NCBI RefSeq assembly: GCF_963678635.1
Contig: NC_087062.1
Span: 49,450,552 to 49,514,551 of the forward strand
Length of the DNA stretch: 64,000 nucleotides
Direction: 5' to 3'
Source of the DNA: Symsagittifera roscoffensis
Taxonomy: Eukaryota > Xenacoelomorpha > Acoela > Convolutidae
Shown: piece by piece, positions 1 to 11,701 of the stretch
Numbering within the stretch: position 1 is the stretch's first letter
How the letters are laid out: every line of letters starts with the position of its first letter
The notes under the pieces: generated by a model
The model's input: the letters and a program-made list of their open reading frames with translations, nothing else
Databases searched by the model: none
What the model was told of the DNA's origin: nothing
Made by a program: the position numbers and the translations under genes

Positions 1-2
1 AC

Positions 3-185
3 GTATACACATCTAAGGGACTGTCGAAAACAGAAATCGAACTTGAAAACACTATTCTAAAAAAGAGACGCGACGAGCTGATCACCGCTGGCGTGGACCC
101 GAAAAAAAAACTGAAATTACGCTCTCTAAAGCTCTACAACGAGGACTCTTTAGTTGACTTACAAGTCGGCGAAAATAAAAAATGA
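3..185 (+). pseudogene. C-terminal end of non-LTR retrotransposon ORF1 (partial)
   Basis: An open frame enters from the left edge and ends at the TGA at 183-185 after about 60 codons. The peptide is highly charged (Lys, Glu, Asp) and resembles the basic tail of an ORF1 nucleic-acid-binding protein. The main support is context: four bases after the stop an endonuclease-like frame starts on the same strand, which is the ORF1-ORF2 order of CR1/Jockey non-LTR elements. No zinc knuckle lies in the visible part, so the ORF1 assignment is an inference. The N-terminus is outside the window. Confidence 0.4.
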
Positions 186-188
186 CTA

Positions 189-460
189 ATGAAATGCCAC
201 AACACCCTAATCGACATAGAAACATTCAACGTACGAAGCATTATAATTATGGATCGCAGATATGCATTCTCGCGCTCAGTGGCACTAACTGCTCCACATG
301 TACTCGCTCTCACTGAAACCTGGTTTACTCCTGACTTTCTCGACAACGAATTATGCTACCGACCTATATAATATACCGTCACGACGGGAAGACAAGTGGT
401 AGTCCATCTAAGCACGGAGGCGTACTATTAGGCATCCGAGGAGAAATACAGTACGAACAA
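189..460 (+). pseudogene. Apurinic-type endonuclease N-terminus of non-LTR ORF2, frameshifted
   Basis: The frame from 189 reads like the start of an APE-type endonuclease: an N-V-R-S motif, then PHVLALTETW, which carries the conserved Glu in the E-T-W context. This enzyme nicks target DNA to prime reverse transcription. The frame stops near 371. A second frame (353-460) carries the next conserved block, GGVLLGI, so there is a frameshift near 360. At about 440-460 the endonuclease runs directly into the C-terminal part of a reverse transcriptase. The rest of the endonuclease and most of the RT are therefore lost in an internal deletion. The copy is dead. Confidence 0.6.
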
Positions 461-461
461 C

Positions 462-1348
462 TTGGTCCTAACGTCATGCAACCTTGCCAGCATTCAATCA
501 GATGCAAACTCTCTCCTGCAGTGGGCCCTTGTGAGCAATATGCATTTTAACTTCAACAAAATTATTTCATTTACTTGCCCATCGACTGATGCTACTATCC
601 AAATGGGTGCCAACGTTGTCGAGACCTCTGATCAAGTAAAAGACCTTGGCATTTACATATCATCCACACTTTCATGGAGTTTTCACGTTCAAAAGCGCTC
701 GAATCTTGCTTCTAGCACGTTTTCGCGCTTAAAACGTAACATCCCTTTTACCACGACACGGGATATTAAGCTACGACTCTACAACATGTACATAGTTTCA
801 AGAATGCTATATAGTTCTTCTGTTGCTGCCTTTAATTTAGGCGAAATTGAGCAAATGGAACGACTATAGAATTGAGCGAGCACCTGGATTATTGGCGGCG
901 AGATTCGGCACTCAGCAACTGATCGATTACGTCGACTAAAGCTGCTTCCTATATTTCTCAGGCTTCAATTAAATGATCTGATTTTGTTAAACAAACGGGT
1001 AAATGGAAAGTACGATCTTGATATCTGGTTCTATGTGCAGCTGAAATACCCTCGTTCTGGTCTGGTCTTCGGCGCAGCAACCTGCCGATCTTTGAAATAC
1101 CGCGTTGTCGACTAAAAAGGACTGATTCCTCATTTTACCACAGAGTGTGCTATCTAGCCAATAGACTTCATATCAAGACACGTAGTTCTGTTTTTGATCA
1201 CCCAAAAGCTTTCAAAACTGATGTTTTCAATCTCTTTATAACTTTCTTGAACGACACGTATAATCGCAGAGACTCGTGCAGTAAATTCGTTTTTGTTATT
1301 GTTCAAATTGTCGATTGTGCCACATGTAAATTTGCTCAAGCAAACTAA
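462..1348 (+). pseudogene. C-terminal RT region and tail of the same CR1/Jockey-like element
   Basis: Frame 462-869 shows the region after the RT catalytic box: a block ending in FNFNK, then VKDLGIYISSTLSW (typical of the RT connection/thumb in CR1/Jockey elements), and an L-Y-N-M-Y block. Stops interrupt 870-1140. The frame at 1145-1348 gives the C-terminal tail, with CYLANRL followed by a Phe-rich stretch. The catalytic RT core is absent because of the internal deletion. The family (CR1/Jockey rather than RTE) is inferred from these tail motifs, and no alignment was made. Confidence 0.6.
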
Positions 1349-1355
1349 AGACTTT

Positions 1356-1373
1356 TACTACTACTACTACTAC
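1356..1373 (+). repeat. (TAC)6 microsatellite tail of the upstream non-LTR element
   Basis: Six perfect TAC units follow the end of the ORF2 tail by seven bases. CR1/L2-type elements often end in short 3' microsatellites rather than poly(A), so this is probably the 3' terminus of the first element. The next element's endonuclease frame opens only about 8 bp later. Confidence 0.7.
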
Positions 1374-1380
1374 AAAATTT

Positions 1381-2403
1381 GAAGGCTGCTCGGAGGTCGA
1401 ATATATTGCCTGCCGACTCACCAGCAGTTCTTTTAAATACATTCTAGTAAATCTATTTAAAGCCCCAGCCACCAGCCCCTACCGCTGGCCAATCGAAAAC
1501 TAGAAACTGTTACTCGGTGATATAGTGCGCACCAATACCCTCCACGATCATATCATAGTTACTGGAGATGCTAACCTCACGACAATCAACTGGAAAATGA
1601 TGGACTCTAAAGATTGTTATGAGTCTGAAGTGCTGAAATACATCGATGAACAAAACTTGACGCAAATGGTAGATTTCAACACGACTTCCTCATCGTGCCT
1701 GGACCTGGTACTTTTCAGCTCGAACTATTTTGTTGTCTCTGTAGCCATTGACAATCTCTTAAACAAGATGTACAGTTCCAGTGGAAAACTTCTTTCAGAC
1801 CACGAGGATATCAAAACAACTGTTATTGCCATGGAAAAGAACAACCCAGACCCAAGCAAGGAAAAATTCAGTTTTGCAATGGCAGACTACGACACACTGC
1901 AGAACCTTTTTGCAACAGACCCATTTAGTGGACACTGCTGGTCAAACATTGATGTCCTACTAGATCAGTGGTACACATGGCTGCACCACAAACTTGAGCA
2001 AACGATACCAACCAAATCTTGTCATCGCAGCACCTTGCCGCTCTGGATCTCATCTACCACCTCCCACCTTATGAAGAAGCACCGGACGCTCTCCCGTACA
2101 AACCACAAGAAGCCCTCCGATGCAAATATTGCCAAAATCAACGACTTGAAGGAAAAGATCTGCAATGCATCTGAAGCAGACCAAAGAGACTATGAAGGCA
2201 AACTGGCAGAAGGACGCAGCACCAACAGACTCTTTAAGTATTTTAAAAGTCTACGCAGTGGGGGATCTGTCCCACCAAAGGTGATATGGAACTCTCAATC
2301 TGCCGAACTATCTACGAACTATGCTGTCTGTTCAACGACTTTTTCAAATCATCTTTCTCATCCAGTGAATTCCAAATTAAACTGGTCCACGAAACTCCTC
2401 TAG
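1381..2403 (+). pseudogene. Second non-LTR element: endonuclease C-half and linker
   Basis: Reading from 1381, the frame is open apart from one TAG near 1501. It contains the endonuclease core IIVTGDAN (the G-D-x-N catalytic motif) at about residues 55-62 and the terminal S-D-H motif (SDHEDI) about 80 residues later. Both are hallmarks of APE-type endonucleases of Jockey/CR1 ORF2. A charged linker follows with a W-rich patch and an R-L-F-K-Y-F motif typical of the segment ahead of the RT. The endonuclease N-terminus and ORF1 are missing, so the copy is 5' truncated. It lies just behind the (TAC)6 tail of the previous element. Confidence 0.7.
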
Positions 2404-3553
2404 CTGTTCTTGTTGATTACGATGTCTCAATTGACGCGACTGCAAAACTAACATCCTCCCTCGATGTTACCAAAACCCGAGGACCGGATGGGCTACCACC
2501 ATGCTTATTCAAAAACAAGCCGGGTCTGAACAAATCGCTAAGCCAACTCTTCTAAAAAATAAAACAAACGCAAGGTTTTCCGATAAAATGGAAAGAAGGT
2601 GCTGTTCATCCAAATTTCAAAAAAGGGACGAAACTTCAAATTCAAAACTACAGACAAATTACTCTGCTTAATATCGCATCCAAAGTCAACGAGAATTTGA
2701 TCTTTAATGTCCTTTATCCGTATATATCCCCACTAATAAACAACTGACAGTTCGGACTCACTAAAGGACGGTCACCTGTTCTTCAGCTCATATGCTACCT
2801 TGATGACATCTACAAGAACATTACAAACGACAACACACTTGAAACAGTGTATCTTGATTTTGCGAAAGCTTTCGACAAAATCAATCACAAGATTCTTATC
2901 AAAAAACTGCAGCGACTGGGAGTTGGAGGAAAACTTCTTGGAGTAATACGCAACTACCCAACACAGCGGACCCGGTTCGTGCAAATGGGAGACAGCAAAT
3001 CACCGAGTCTGGACTTAACGAAAGGGTCCATTCTCGGGCCACTACTATTCATCATCTACGTAATGGACATGCCTAGTGAACTAGTAACGACGCCGTTCAT
3101 GTTCGCAGATGACACAAAACTTCTCTCCGTGCACAAATCAATTATATCTTCTATGCTGCAAAACTACTTATTGCATTTACAACAATGGTGCTCAAAAAAT
3201 TGCATGGAATTCAATGTTGACAAATGCCACATTGTGACAATCTATAAACACAGTCCCAGCAAACTTCAATTATACGGCATGCCCCTACGACCAGAAAAAT
3301 ATTTTGGAGTAATCATCAATGACTGCCTGAAGTGTAACGAACCCATCAACACAGCCTGTTCGAAAGCCAACAGGGCCTTGACCTAGTGAAGCAAAATCTT
3401 GCTCCACTGACCACTGCCGCGCACAAGCTTGACTTATACAAGTCGATGGTTAAGCCTATACTAACTTATGGATCTCTGGCATGGGCGCCGTCACGGGGTG
3501 ACCTCCGCACAATTGAACAAGTTCAACGAGGAGCCACACGTAAAAAAGAATAG
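2286..3553 (+). pseudogene. Second non-LTR element: reverse transcriptase domain (CR1/Jockey type)
   Basis: The frame shifts near 2380 and then reads on to 3386 with stops at about 2553 and 2746. Motifs in order are RGPDGLPP (start of RT), NYRQITLLNIASK, LDFAKAFDKI (motif A with catalytic Asp), a G-S-I-L-G-P-L-L block, FADD (motif C with both catalytic Asp) and a thumb motif K-Y-F-G-V-I. A further frame to about 3553 gives ILTYGSLAWAP, the usual end of these RTs. The catalytic residues are intact, but at least two nonsense codons and two frameshifts make it inactive. It copied its own RNA at a nicked target site when intact. Confidence 0.8.
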
Positions 3554-4179
3554 ATCATTTTAGGCACTACATCGGAAAATTACTAAAAACATATCACAAG
3601 AAAAACATCTATAACACCCGCCTCAGATGTCTTCCCAATAACTTTTGAACACCTACTCCGAGCTTAACCATCAATAAAATTTCAAGATCCCTAATTTAAC
3701 TTATAAAGATGAGAATATAAAATGAACTAATTTGCAGAATATAAAATGACAATTCAATCGCTTTCGCATATTTGGTGTATCACAGGTTCACATGTTAACT
3801 TTTGATCTGTAGGCCTCCCAGGCCTCTGTCGACCAGCTCTTTCTTGGACGTCCATTTCGTCATTCCATAAGCGATGCGTCATATCTTCAGGATCCTAATA
3901 AAAAAAACTTAAATGACAAAAGAGGCCCTTCCGTTTAGTTACGGTAAGTCCACAAACTGGATAGGGCCCGAGCTGGTAAGTGCACAAGCTGGATATATAT
4001 CAGCAAGCTGTATCAATTTATCAAGGAAGTCATAAATGAGCATTAAAGGCATGGTCGTAATGTTAATTCATCTTAGCCGTCCTTCCAATAGTGCTAATGG
4101 CGTTTTCGGTAAATTGAACTTAGCGCAGCGATCTGCACCCCATTATACATAGTATTGAGCTCCTCAATAGCCAGAAGCT
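3554..4179. other. Intergenic stretch, nothing recognised
   Basis: No frame of meaningful length and no repeat or RNA signal was found in this AT-rich interval between two retroelement remnants on opposite strands. Confidence 0.5.
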
Positions 4180-6117
4180 TATTTTAGTTCTTTAATTAAT
4201 TTATCCAGTCTGGATAGCTTTCTTGTCTTTTTTTTCACTTAGTTTTTTGGCTAATCGTTGCATCGTCCGCGTGGCTGTTGTAGCGCCACCGGTGCATCCG
4301 AAAATCGTGATATTTATATGCGTCCTTATGCAGTTTTCGCGATGTTTTGGCATGGGGGTTGAAAAATTTCACATCAAAGAAAGCGCGGCTAAATCATGAA
4401 CCCTAGAGTCCATTTGCCCTAATGTCAAGTCGTGCCTCATCTTCAGTTGTAGTTGAATTGTTGACATAGCTTTCGCTTTGCCACGGTTGAAGTTTCAGCT
4501 CAATCTCGACGTCATGGCAAACCTCGTTCATGAGGTTGGCGAATGTGTCTCTAACTTCATTGTGTCTTATGTGTGTAACCGCCCTTTGCACAGTGTAGCG
4601 CATGTTTCAAATTAAAATTAGCACCACATGCACATGTGAATAGGGTGTTGGTCGGTTCGCATCCGTATCTTAAGAAAATACCATCTCTGAATTCTGATTC
4701 ATTCAGATTAAAGTTATATCTGTTTAAAGGTAAAGCGTTGAGCCAGAAAGAGGCTTTCTTTTCAGAGGCCAAGTCGATTGCGTATTTATTTGTTTCATCT
4801 TAGGAGTCCATGAGGTTTGTTTTCTTTCGGTTTGTTCTATCAATTTTCAATTTTTTTTTATTTTCGTACATAGTTTTTCTTGCTGTGTTATTGCTGTAAC
4901 AGGATCTTGAGATTCCATTACTAGTGGTGTTTCCTTAGACCATTCTAGATAGCTTTCATGATCGGATGGCAGCTTGATGTTAAGGCCACCCAATGTAAGG
5001 GGTAAGGAAGATATCTCACGGAACTGGGGGTTCAGTGTGTCCTTACCGACTAGGTTAGCTATTGATTGTTCTTTGATAACCTTTTCACATATTTCTAAGT
5101 TTCCCATAGTGTTAGGCATTGTCCTGAAGAGAAATGAAAGTTTTCTTGAACTCCTTTAGTATAGCAGGCATAAACGTTTTGGGGGAGGTTTTAGCGATCT
5201 TCAATTTTAGGTGATTTGCTCATTCAGTTGAACTCGAGGAACTTCTTACACTCAGATTCTGTTCCTATAACTGAACCAGCCCTCGGGCGCCTGCTGTTAG
5301 ATTGATTCCTGTATTTGCGAAGAATTTCTCAGCGTCACCGAGTTTTTCAACTTTGACTTTTAGCTGTCATTTGGATGCTTTAGCATGGTGGCCAACAAAT
5401 TTACCTAGTAATACAATTTTATCGAGGACGGTTCGTAAATTTTTTCTTTACCGACTGCGTTTCATTCGTCTGCGTAACATTTCTGAGTTACGTTGTCTAC
5501 TGATAAAAGTTTTATGAGGGGTATCATGGCTAGACCGTACATGGCCAAGGCTAGTGGATCCCCCTGGGTTGTTCCTTCTTGAGAGTAGATGATTTTTTTG
5601 TTTTAAACGAACAGTTTAGATGGATTGGAGTAAGAGTTCCTAATCGCGGTTAAAAGAGATGGGCAGGTATTTTACGATGTTTTTCAATGCCAGCTTTCGA
5701 TTTATCGTTTTCGGCATCTATCAGTAAGACAGCATCGGCGGAGGTTTTGCTGTATTGATCTCTTAGCGTATGGATTGCATATTCAATGCCACATTTTTGT
5801 CCTAGACAGTGTTGATATTTTAAACCTACCGACATGAGTTCATTTTTTAGGCGTTTGGTTATTGCTCGTCCTATTATCCTACGCATAACATCTCCTATGC
5901 GTATGGGTCGAACACCTGGATTTTTATCTAAAGGTATTATTCTACATGCGCTATATGGTTCCATTAGTTCTGGATTTAGCTCTTCGGTAGCCAATTTTTT
6001 GACAATTTTAGCAACTGTTTTTGAAATCTCAACTGATTGGTGCCCGAAGTGTGTTAAAATACGTCTCCAATCATTTCGATCAAGGCCAGATGGTCCATGA
6101 GATCCATGCGTTCTCAT
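4180..6117 (-). pseudogene. Non-LTR retrotransposon with restriction-like endonuclease (RT + CCHC + RLE)
   Basis: On the minus strand the order is RT N-terminus (6117-5650; G-P-S-G-L-D, DKNPGVRPI, motif A VLLIDAEN), then in another frame EGTTQGDPLALAMYG and a motif C reading YADE followed by a stop (about 5640-5460). Next come the thumb with LTLGGLNI (5119-4847), a C-x-C-x8-H-x4-C finger (about 4655-4610) and RHNEVRD (about 4565). Last are ARLDIRANGL and AFFDVKFFNPHA (about 4430-4340). The last three match the C-terminal finger and restriction-like endonuclease of R2/NeSL-type elements, a lineage unlike the two elements upstream. At least four frameshifts or stops are present. The second Asp of the usual YADD box reads Glu here. 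The 5' region is missing. Clade assignment is inference. Confidence 0.7.
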
Positions 6118-7725
6118 GGCTGCTATCTTGATATGTTAACCGTTTATCTGATCAAATATCGAAGGATGGAAAGGAATTGTTTGATTTGAGTCTGGTCAGG
6201 AGCTTAATTAAAACTTTTGGAAAATCACCAACGATCATGAAAAAATGTCAAACCTAATCAAAACTGTAACATTCGCCCGGATGTACATATCGACGGAAAA
6301 TAAAGCTAGGTTGTAAAGCGTCTGAACACAGCTCTACCTGTTTTTAACCGTCTCTGCCAAAGCCAGTTTTTTGTGTGGTCCTTTCAACATCGGGTCGACA
6401 AAACGTTACTGTTTCTGGCTTCGGCTAGAACGCTCAGATTAAATTAAAAGCATACGACAGTCGTCAGCTCAGGGTTGGGTCTCAGTATCCCCAGACCACG
6501 ATGTCACTCCTAAAAACAGGGCTACTACTTATATATTATATTACTACAGTTTTTGTTCAGTAGATAAAAATCATCATTCCCATTGGAGATGGATCAACCC
6601 TTTCCCTCAACTCCTAGCTTCTCATTATCTGAAAACGAATTTAGATGTTTTTAATTCAATTAAGGACATAACCAGAAGCTAAAAGTTAGTTGAAATAATG
6701 TTTGAGTTCTCTTCCCGGGATCATTCCGGATTCTTGAATCCGGACGGAGAGCTGTCTTATTTCTTTCCGGAAGGCTGGTCACGTCGTCCCAAAATTTTTC
6801 CTGGTTCTCGGGAGTTGCCTTGTAATGATTGTAGCGGCACAATCCGAACAACTTGGAATGGTTGTCAATCACTATAATATTCGTATTTCTCGTATTTTTT
6901 CCCGTCTCGTCTCTTTCAACGAATATTGTTAATCTGTTTTTCGCAGTTTCAGTTGTCGCGAAATCTCAAATTGTTACGTGTCTTTCATGTTCAAATTAAA
7001 TTTTCAAAAATCAACATGTCAGGCCAAATTCACCATTGCTGATTCATCAAATCATCAGATTAACACCTCTAATCCGCGAAAACCGCTAATTTTCTCACTT
7101 TGATGCTACAATAAAATTTCGAATTCGAAATGCATTTTGAAGTCATTCTGGTCGAATGTCACATACTCCCCGGACAACCCGGTCAATGTCCTCATTGAGT
7201 CTCACAGTATTCATCAAAATGGTACAGTGCATCGAACAGAATTTAGAAATTGCACAAAATTACTTTTATCCATATCCTATCGACGACTCATCGCAGAATA
7301 CAAATGGCATCAGACTATATTGTTATATCTCTTCAAATTATTTCACTAACGTGCACTTTTATGAATATGACTTCAGTTAAAACATCTTTTCTGACTTTTA
7401 ATGCCAATGTCTTGATTTAAAACTTTTTCTCCTAGGTTTAAAAAAGTTTTGGGACGCAGGACGGTCCTGCCAACCAACAAACTAAAATTATCCTACTATG
7501 CTTTTTCCCTTCGGAAACTTTGTGGTTATTGGTTCTGAATAATAAAATAAAGGAACTTGGTGGTTAGAAGGAACAATAAAATAATCTCCCTCTTCAAGAG
7601 ATTACCCAAGCCCTTCATATCACCACAAAGTGATCAGTCGTCTTGGTTGATTAAAAACAATCATGCAAGCTAGAATATTTAATATTCTCTCCACTCAAAC
7701 CTTTTTCATCAAGAAGACGATTGAT
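6118..7725. other. Intergenic AT-rich stretch, no gene recognised
   Basis: Only short frames with no recognisable motif occur. Two AATAAA-like strings lie near 7545-7585, but no coding unit can be tied to them. Confidence 0.45.
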
Positions 7726-8369
7726 GGTCGTGACCATCTCATGCTTTTGTTCTAGATTCAATAGTGACTCTAAAGAACCAATTATCCTGCTCCAATGTCT
7801 AGCTGATACGCACTGTACACCCTGCTGTGCTTCGACATATGTTTATTGGCATACTCGTACAACCATGCAGTCATGTTGGCTCTAAACCATAGCATCAGTC
7901 GTCTTCTGGCCCATATCTTCTTCACTTCCATCGGAATGTTGAAGATTTTGCACATTGTCGCAAAAAGATTTAAATCTTTTAGACAATTAGGTTCCTGCAG
8001 TTGCTCTTTCGTCGGCATCTCCTTTCGATTGTCCTCCTTTACATGAGCTTCCAGCCATCGAATTGCCATCATAACTCCTACTATCACTATCGTTATGGGC
8101 TGTGATAAATCTGGTAAACCCATGGAGAGCAGCTCTCCACAATCCCAGATCAACACCAGATTACTGCACCCGGGGTACCACCATGTTTGTAGCAAGCAAT
8201 GGCAGGGGAACTCATCATGTGTCAACATGATGCTCCTCCAATTACGCTTCTTCGACGCTTCCAGTAGTGGTTCCACTTCCATCATTACTCGGTGTTCGCG
8301 ACATTTTGCACAAGAATCTGTGAGGGCGGGGAAGGGACCCCGCCCGATCCTGACACAAAAAATTTTCAA
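7726..8369 (-). pseudogene. Fragment related to the 24-42 kb element family, unknown function
   Basis: The minus-strand frame 8369-7782 (196 codons) has a C-x2-C motif (CAKC) near residue 20 and a hydrophobic strand ITIVIVGV near residue 90 that could be the core strand of an SGNH/Rossmann-like fold. A basic helical C-terminal part contains a K-K-I-W-A-R-R-R block. Just beyond its end (about 7790-7726) is about 65 bp closely similar to 24,730-24,795 in element copy A; both encode a NLEQKHEMVT-type motif. This ties the fragment to the same repeat family, though most of its protein has no counterpart in the copies further right. No function is claimed. Confidence 0.45.
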
Positions 8370-8449
8370 AAGGTATCTGTGGCTTTTCGACGAAAACTTT
8401 CACGTTCTCAAAAACCCTCCTGTAACTTTTTCTAATAAGTAAAAATTTA

Positions 8450-9460
8450 GATATACTTATGAAAACCAGTCTAAATTGATCTCAGCATTCGTATCTAATG
8501 AGCCAATTATCATGGTGGTGGAATTTTTTGAATCTGAGAAAAATGATTTTTTTGACTTTTTTTAAAACATTTTTTAGTACTTTTTCAAAAAAAAAGCCCC
8601 TAGCAAAAAAATTTGAAAAAAGTTTGCTCTAATAATTTGTTTGATCCTAAAGGGCATTGCTCTTGCTTTCTTAGCTAAAATGAAAAGTTTCAGCTAAAAT
8701 TTGGCGCTTTTTCAAAACAATCATTTTTTCCAAAAAGTTTTCCAATTTTCGATTTTTTTCAATTTTTTGTTCAGAAATAAAGTAAAAAACCGATTTTTGA
8801 GTCAGAGTCAATTTTTTGTTTCCAACCTAATGTACTTTATGTGGGAGTACTGTTTGCACTAATTTCAGGCCCTCAATTTTGTTTTTAGCCAAGATATTGT
8901 TTTCAGAATTCTGTCAAAAAATTCGAAAAAACATGTTTTTTCTTTCATTTTTCTCAAAACTTTAAAATAAGTGATCCACTTGTTGTTGGCCGCCAGATAA
9001 GGTCTCCCAAAATCTCGAAGACTCCAATAAACAGATTGATGAGGTTTTTTTTCTTCCAGGCGTGTTATCACGCTGAAAATGGCTCATTCAGACTATCTGT
9101 ATAGGTTGTTTAGGTTCTAGTTTCTCAAGTTGGCTCAAATGTGCCTTGAGTGGAGGCGACAAGGAAAAATAGCCAAAATTAAAACTTCCTTAAATCTACA
9201 ATTTTTGACAATTTAAAATGATAGACCCACTAAATTGGGCACGCTGAATTGTAGTATGCAATTGTTTTTCACTTTTTTTCAATTTTGAAATTTACTAATT
9301 TTTGAGTTTTAAAAAAAAACTTAATTTCTAATTTTTCTCTATTTTAAAACATTTTAAAGCTTATTGAGGTTTTTCTTTCAAAGTGTTGTAACCAGCCAGA
9401 ACAGGAATCTTCATTACTCGATAACAGTTGGTGGTGCAAGGAAAATTTTAAAAAAATGTT
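8450..9460. other. T/A-homopolymer-rich intergenic DNA
   Basis: Runs of T5-T9 and A5-A9 with TTTTTCAAAA-like words dominate, and no coding potential is seen. It looks like degenerate repetitive DNA, but no boundaries or target-site duplications were found. Confidence 0.4.
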
Positions 9461-9827
9461 TTTTGCTGTTTGTTGAACCTCATATTTACGACACTTAAAA
9501 ACATCAATAGCTCCTCATTCAGTTTGTTGGCATTATGTTTTTGTGTCTTTTTCAATTTGGGGAAGCTGAGAGTTCTGATGGGAATTGCAATGGATTCAAT
9601 TTTGAATAAAAAAACATCCTTGTTAAAAAGCTTTCAACTATCAAATTACATTTTTTCGTGTTTACCAAAAGCTAATTCAAGTTCTTTTTTTAATTCTGTT
9701 CTTATTACGTTAATCTTAACGTATTAGATGCACTAATTGATTCTTCACAAAATGTTTATCGTGTAAGTTGTCGTGTCCTACTTCAAGCGTCTTGCATCTT
9801 GTTTTCAATTTTCCCCAAGAAGCTAAA

Positions 9828-9923
9828 CCGATTATGGCTGAGCGTATACAGAATGCGCCATCAACCTGAAACTTCCGGTTCGATCCCGAGCAGGTATTAG
9901 ACAAAATGTGGTTTCTTTTTTTT
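9828..9923 (+). other. tRNA-like Pol III unit 1
   Basis: An A-box-like TGGCTGAGCG starts at 9835 and a near-perfect B box GGTTCGATCCC lies at 9877-9887, 44 bp apart as in a tRNA gene. A T8 run at 9916-9923 would terminate Pol III. The T-stem is partly paired, but the acceptor stem is not convincing, so this is tRNA-like rather than a called tRNA. Confidence 0.4.
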
Positions 9924-10008
9924 ATGAGCAATTGTTGTTTTGTGGATCCTCTGCAAAATATCATATCAATTGGTGATAAAACACTGCTGGTTATTTCAGA
10001 AATTGTTA

Positions 10009-10085
10009 GCACACATGGCATCGTGGAGACGTATTCTACTCGTACGGCAGTGTACCGAGTTCGGAACTCGAAGCCAACTTTTTTT
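10009..10085 (+). other. tRNA-like Pol III unit 2
   Basis: TGGCATCGTGG at 10016-10026 fits the A-box consensus. The T-arm is CGAG-(7-nt loop TTCGGAA)-CTCG at 10056-10070, with a perfect 4-bp stem and the normal loop size. Box spacing is 44 bp. T7 follows at 10079-10085. The acceptor stem is not well paired. Confidence 0.42.
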
Positions 10086-10542
10086 AAAAACTGAAATCAA
10101 TGGCTATTATGTCTACTTGTTTTTTGGCATCTGATAATAAAAACACGTAACAAAAAAAGAAATGTAAAGACACGTTGACTTCAGAATCGAAAATTTACGA
10201 TTGTCTTGTTGCATTAATTCATCATTGTTGTGAACTAATTGTTGTATGTGCTATTGATATTTAAAAAATCGTAGATTTATTAGGTAGCCTGTTTTAGTTT
10301 TTTCAAATAAAAACAAATTTTCTTTCATAATTTGATCGTCGTTTGATTTAGTTTGATGAAAATTGTCTTCTGGCCAGTAATCCCTTTGACGAGTTATTTA
10401 ATTAAATTTTCGAATACAAAGGGTACGTGTCGTTCCTGTGAACGAGTTTTTGTCACGTGTCCATACATTTCATTTTCACGAAAATATGTTGAAAAACAGT
10501 CGAGCGCCGTCTTTTTTCCAATACTAAAATCAAGGGAAGCTT

Positions 10543-10625
10543 AAGAAAAAAAAGTCGACCAGCTGGGGTCGATCAGCCTCCCTCGCTTTTCAACACGGCT
10601 TTTAACCGTTGCACCATAGTTGTTT
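10543..10625 (-). other. tRNA-like Pol III unit 3 (minus strand)
   Basis: On the minus strand, TGGTGCAACGGTTA (from 10616) is an excellent A box. GATCGACCCC (10574-10565) is a B box flanked by GCTG/CAGC, which can form the T-stem. Box spacing is 43 bp and an eight-T run follows at 10553-10546. This is the only member of the set on this strand. Confidence 0.42.
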
Positions 10626-10754
10626 GATAGCAAATCATTTTTTATTTATTCATATTACCCTTTACATTTGATGCTATTTCTAAAATTATGATTCTTTTTG
10701 TGCATATATTAGCTGCTTATTTAGATAGATTAAAAACAGTAAATTAACCCCTCC

Positions 10755-10860
10755 GGTACTGAGAGACTCGATACACATTTCCTTTGAAAATGGTAAAGCC
10801 AATCTATAATTTGCACATAAGATGGGGGGACGGGAATGTGTGTCACTCGCGCTCTCAGCC
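10755..10860. repeat. Imperfect inverted repeat
   Basis: The arm 10755-10782 is approximately the reverse complement of 10833-10860, with a 50-bp loop between. It could fold as an RNA hairpin or be a relic of a foldback element. No target-site duplication was identified. Confidence 0.4.
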
Positions 10861-10948
10861 AACTAAGTTTAGGAACGTATATAGGATTTTTAAAGTTGTT
10901 TCATAAATTTGTTTGATATAAATTTTATTTGTTGACAGTGCTTATTGT

Positions 10949-11030
10949 GCCGATTTAGTTCAATAAGTAACATATATGGCTGAGCTGCGCATGGCACTGG
11001 CTCGAGTCCCACGCTAATCTGAAGATTTTT
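10949..11030 (+). other. tRNA-like Pol III unit 4
   Basis: TAGTTCAATAAGTAAC from 10956 resembles the common tRNA A box and D-arm. GGCTCGAGTCC at 10999-11009 is a B box with one change, at 45-bp spacing. Short T5 runs follow at 11026-11030 and shortly after. Stem pairing is weak. Confidence 0.35.
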
Positions 11031-11622
11031 GCTTTTTGTTACAATTACTACGTTTTCTTCATGGCTTTGAAACCAATGAATGTTTTTTTGTTGCATACTT
11101 GTGTGGGACTCAGCTGTGACCCAATAACCGTTTTTATATTGATTTTAATGCTTGCAGAGAATTAAATTTTAATTGGAGTTAATGTTTTCAAAACCGTTTT
11201 GTAACCGTTTCGTTTTATCTTAAAGTGCTTCCTGATATTGTAATTAGATTATGTTTTTTTTTCAAACCTTATCTAACAGTATTCTCTGTTTTTTGTAACT
11301 GTTTTGTTTATCAACTACCATTGTAGTTATTTTGGGCACTGAAGAATTTTTAGTACATCTCAACCAGAGTGGGACACTCAGCAGTTTAATCCTTTTTTTC
11401 CTCTGACCCACTGTATATTAGGTTGCAAATTTCAAAGGATAATGACAATGTTTAATATGTATTTTTTTGTTGAAGCAATCACTTGTATGAACGACTCTTA
11501 AGTCGCTTTTCGCGTACTTTTTTTCATCTCAAACTCATCTCTCCGTTTTTTGTCGTTCAATTTGATGCCGCTGTTGCCATTTCACATTGAATCAAATCGG
11601 GCTTTGTTTCGTAATAATTATA

Positions 11623-11701
11623 GTCTCGCTAGCTTCGTGGTTGTGCAATTCACTCTACATCAGAAGGTGAGCAGTTCGATTCTCCAGAAGGTCGCATTTT
11701 T
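11623..11701 (+). other. tRNA-like Pol III unit 5
   Basis: TAGCTTCGTGG at 11630-11640 (A box) and GTTCGATTC at 11674-11682 (B box) are 45 bp apart, followed by T5 at 11697-11701. The T-stem is imperfect. Confidence 0.38.
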
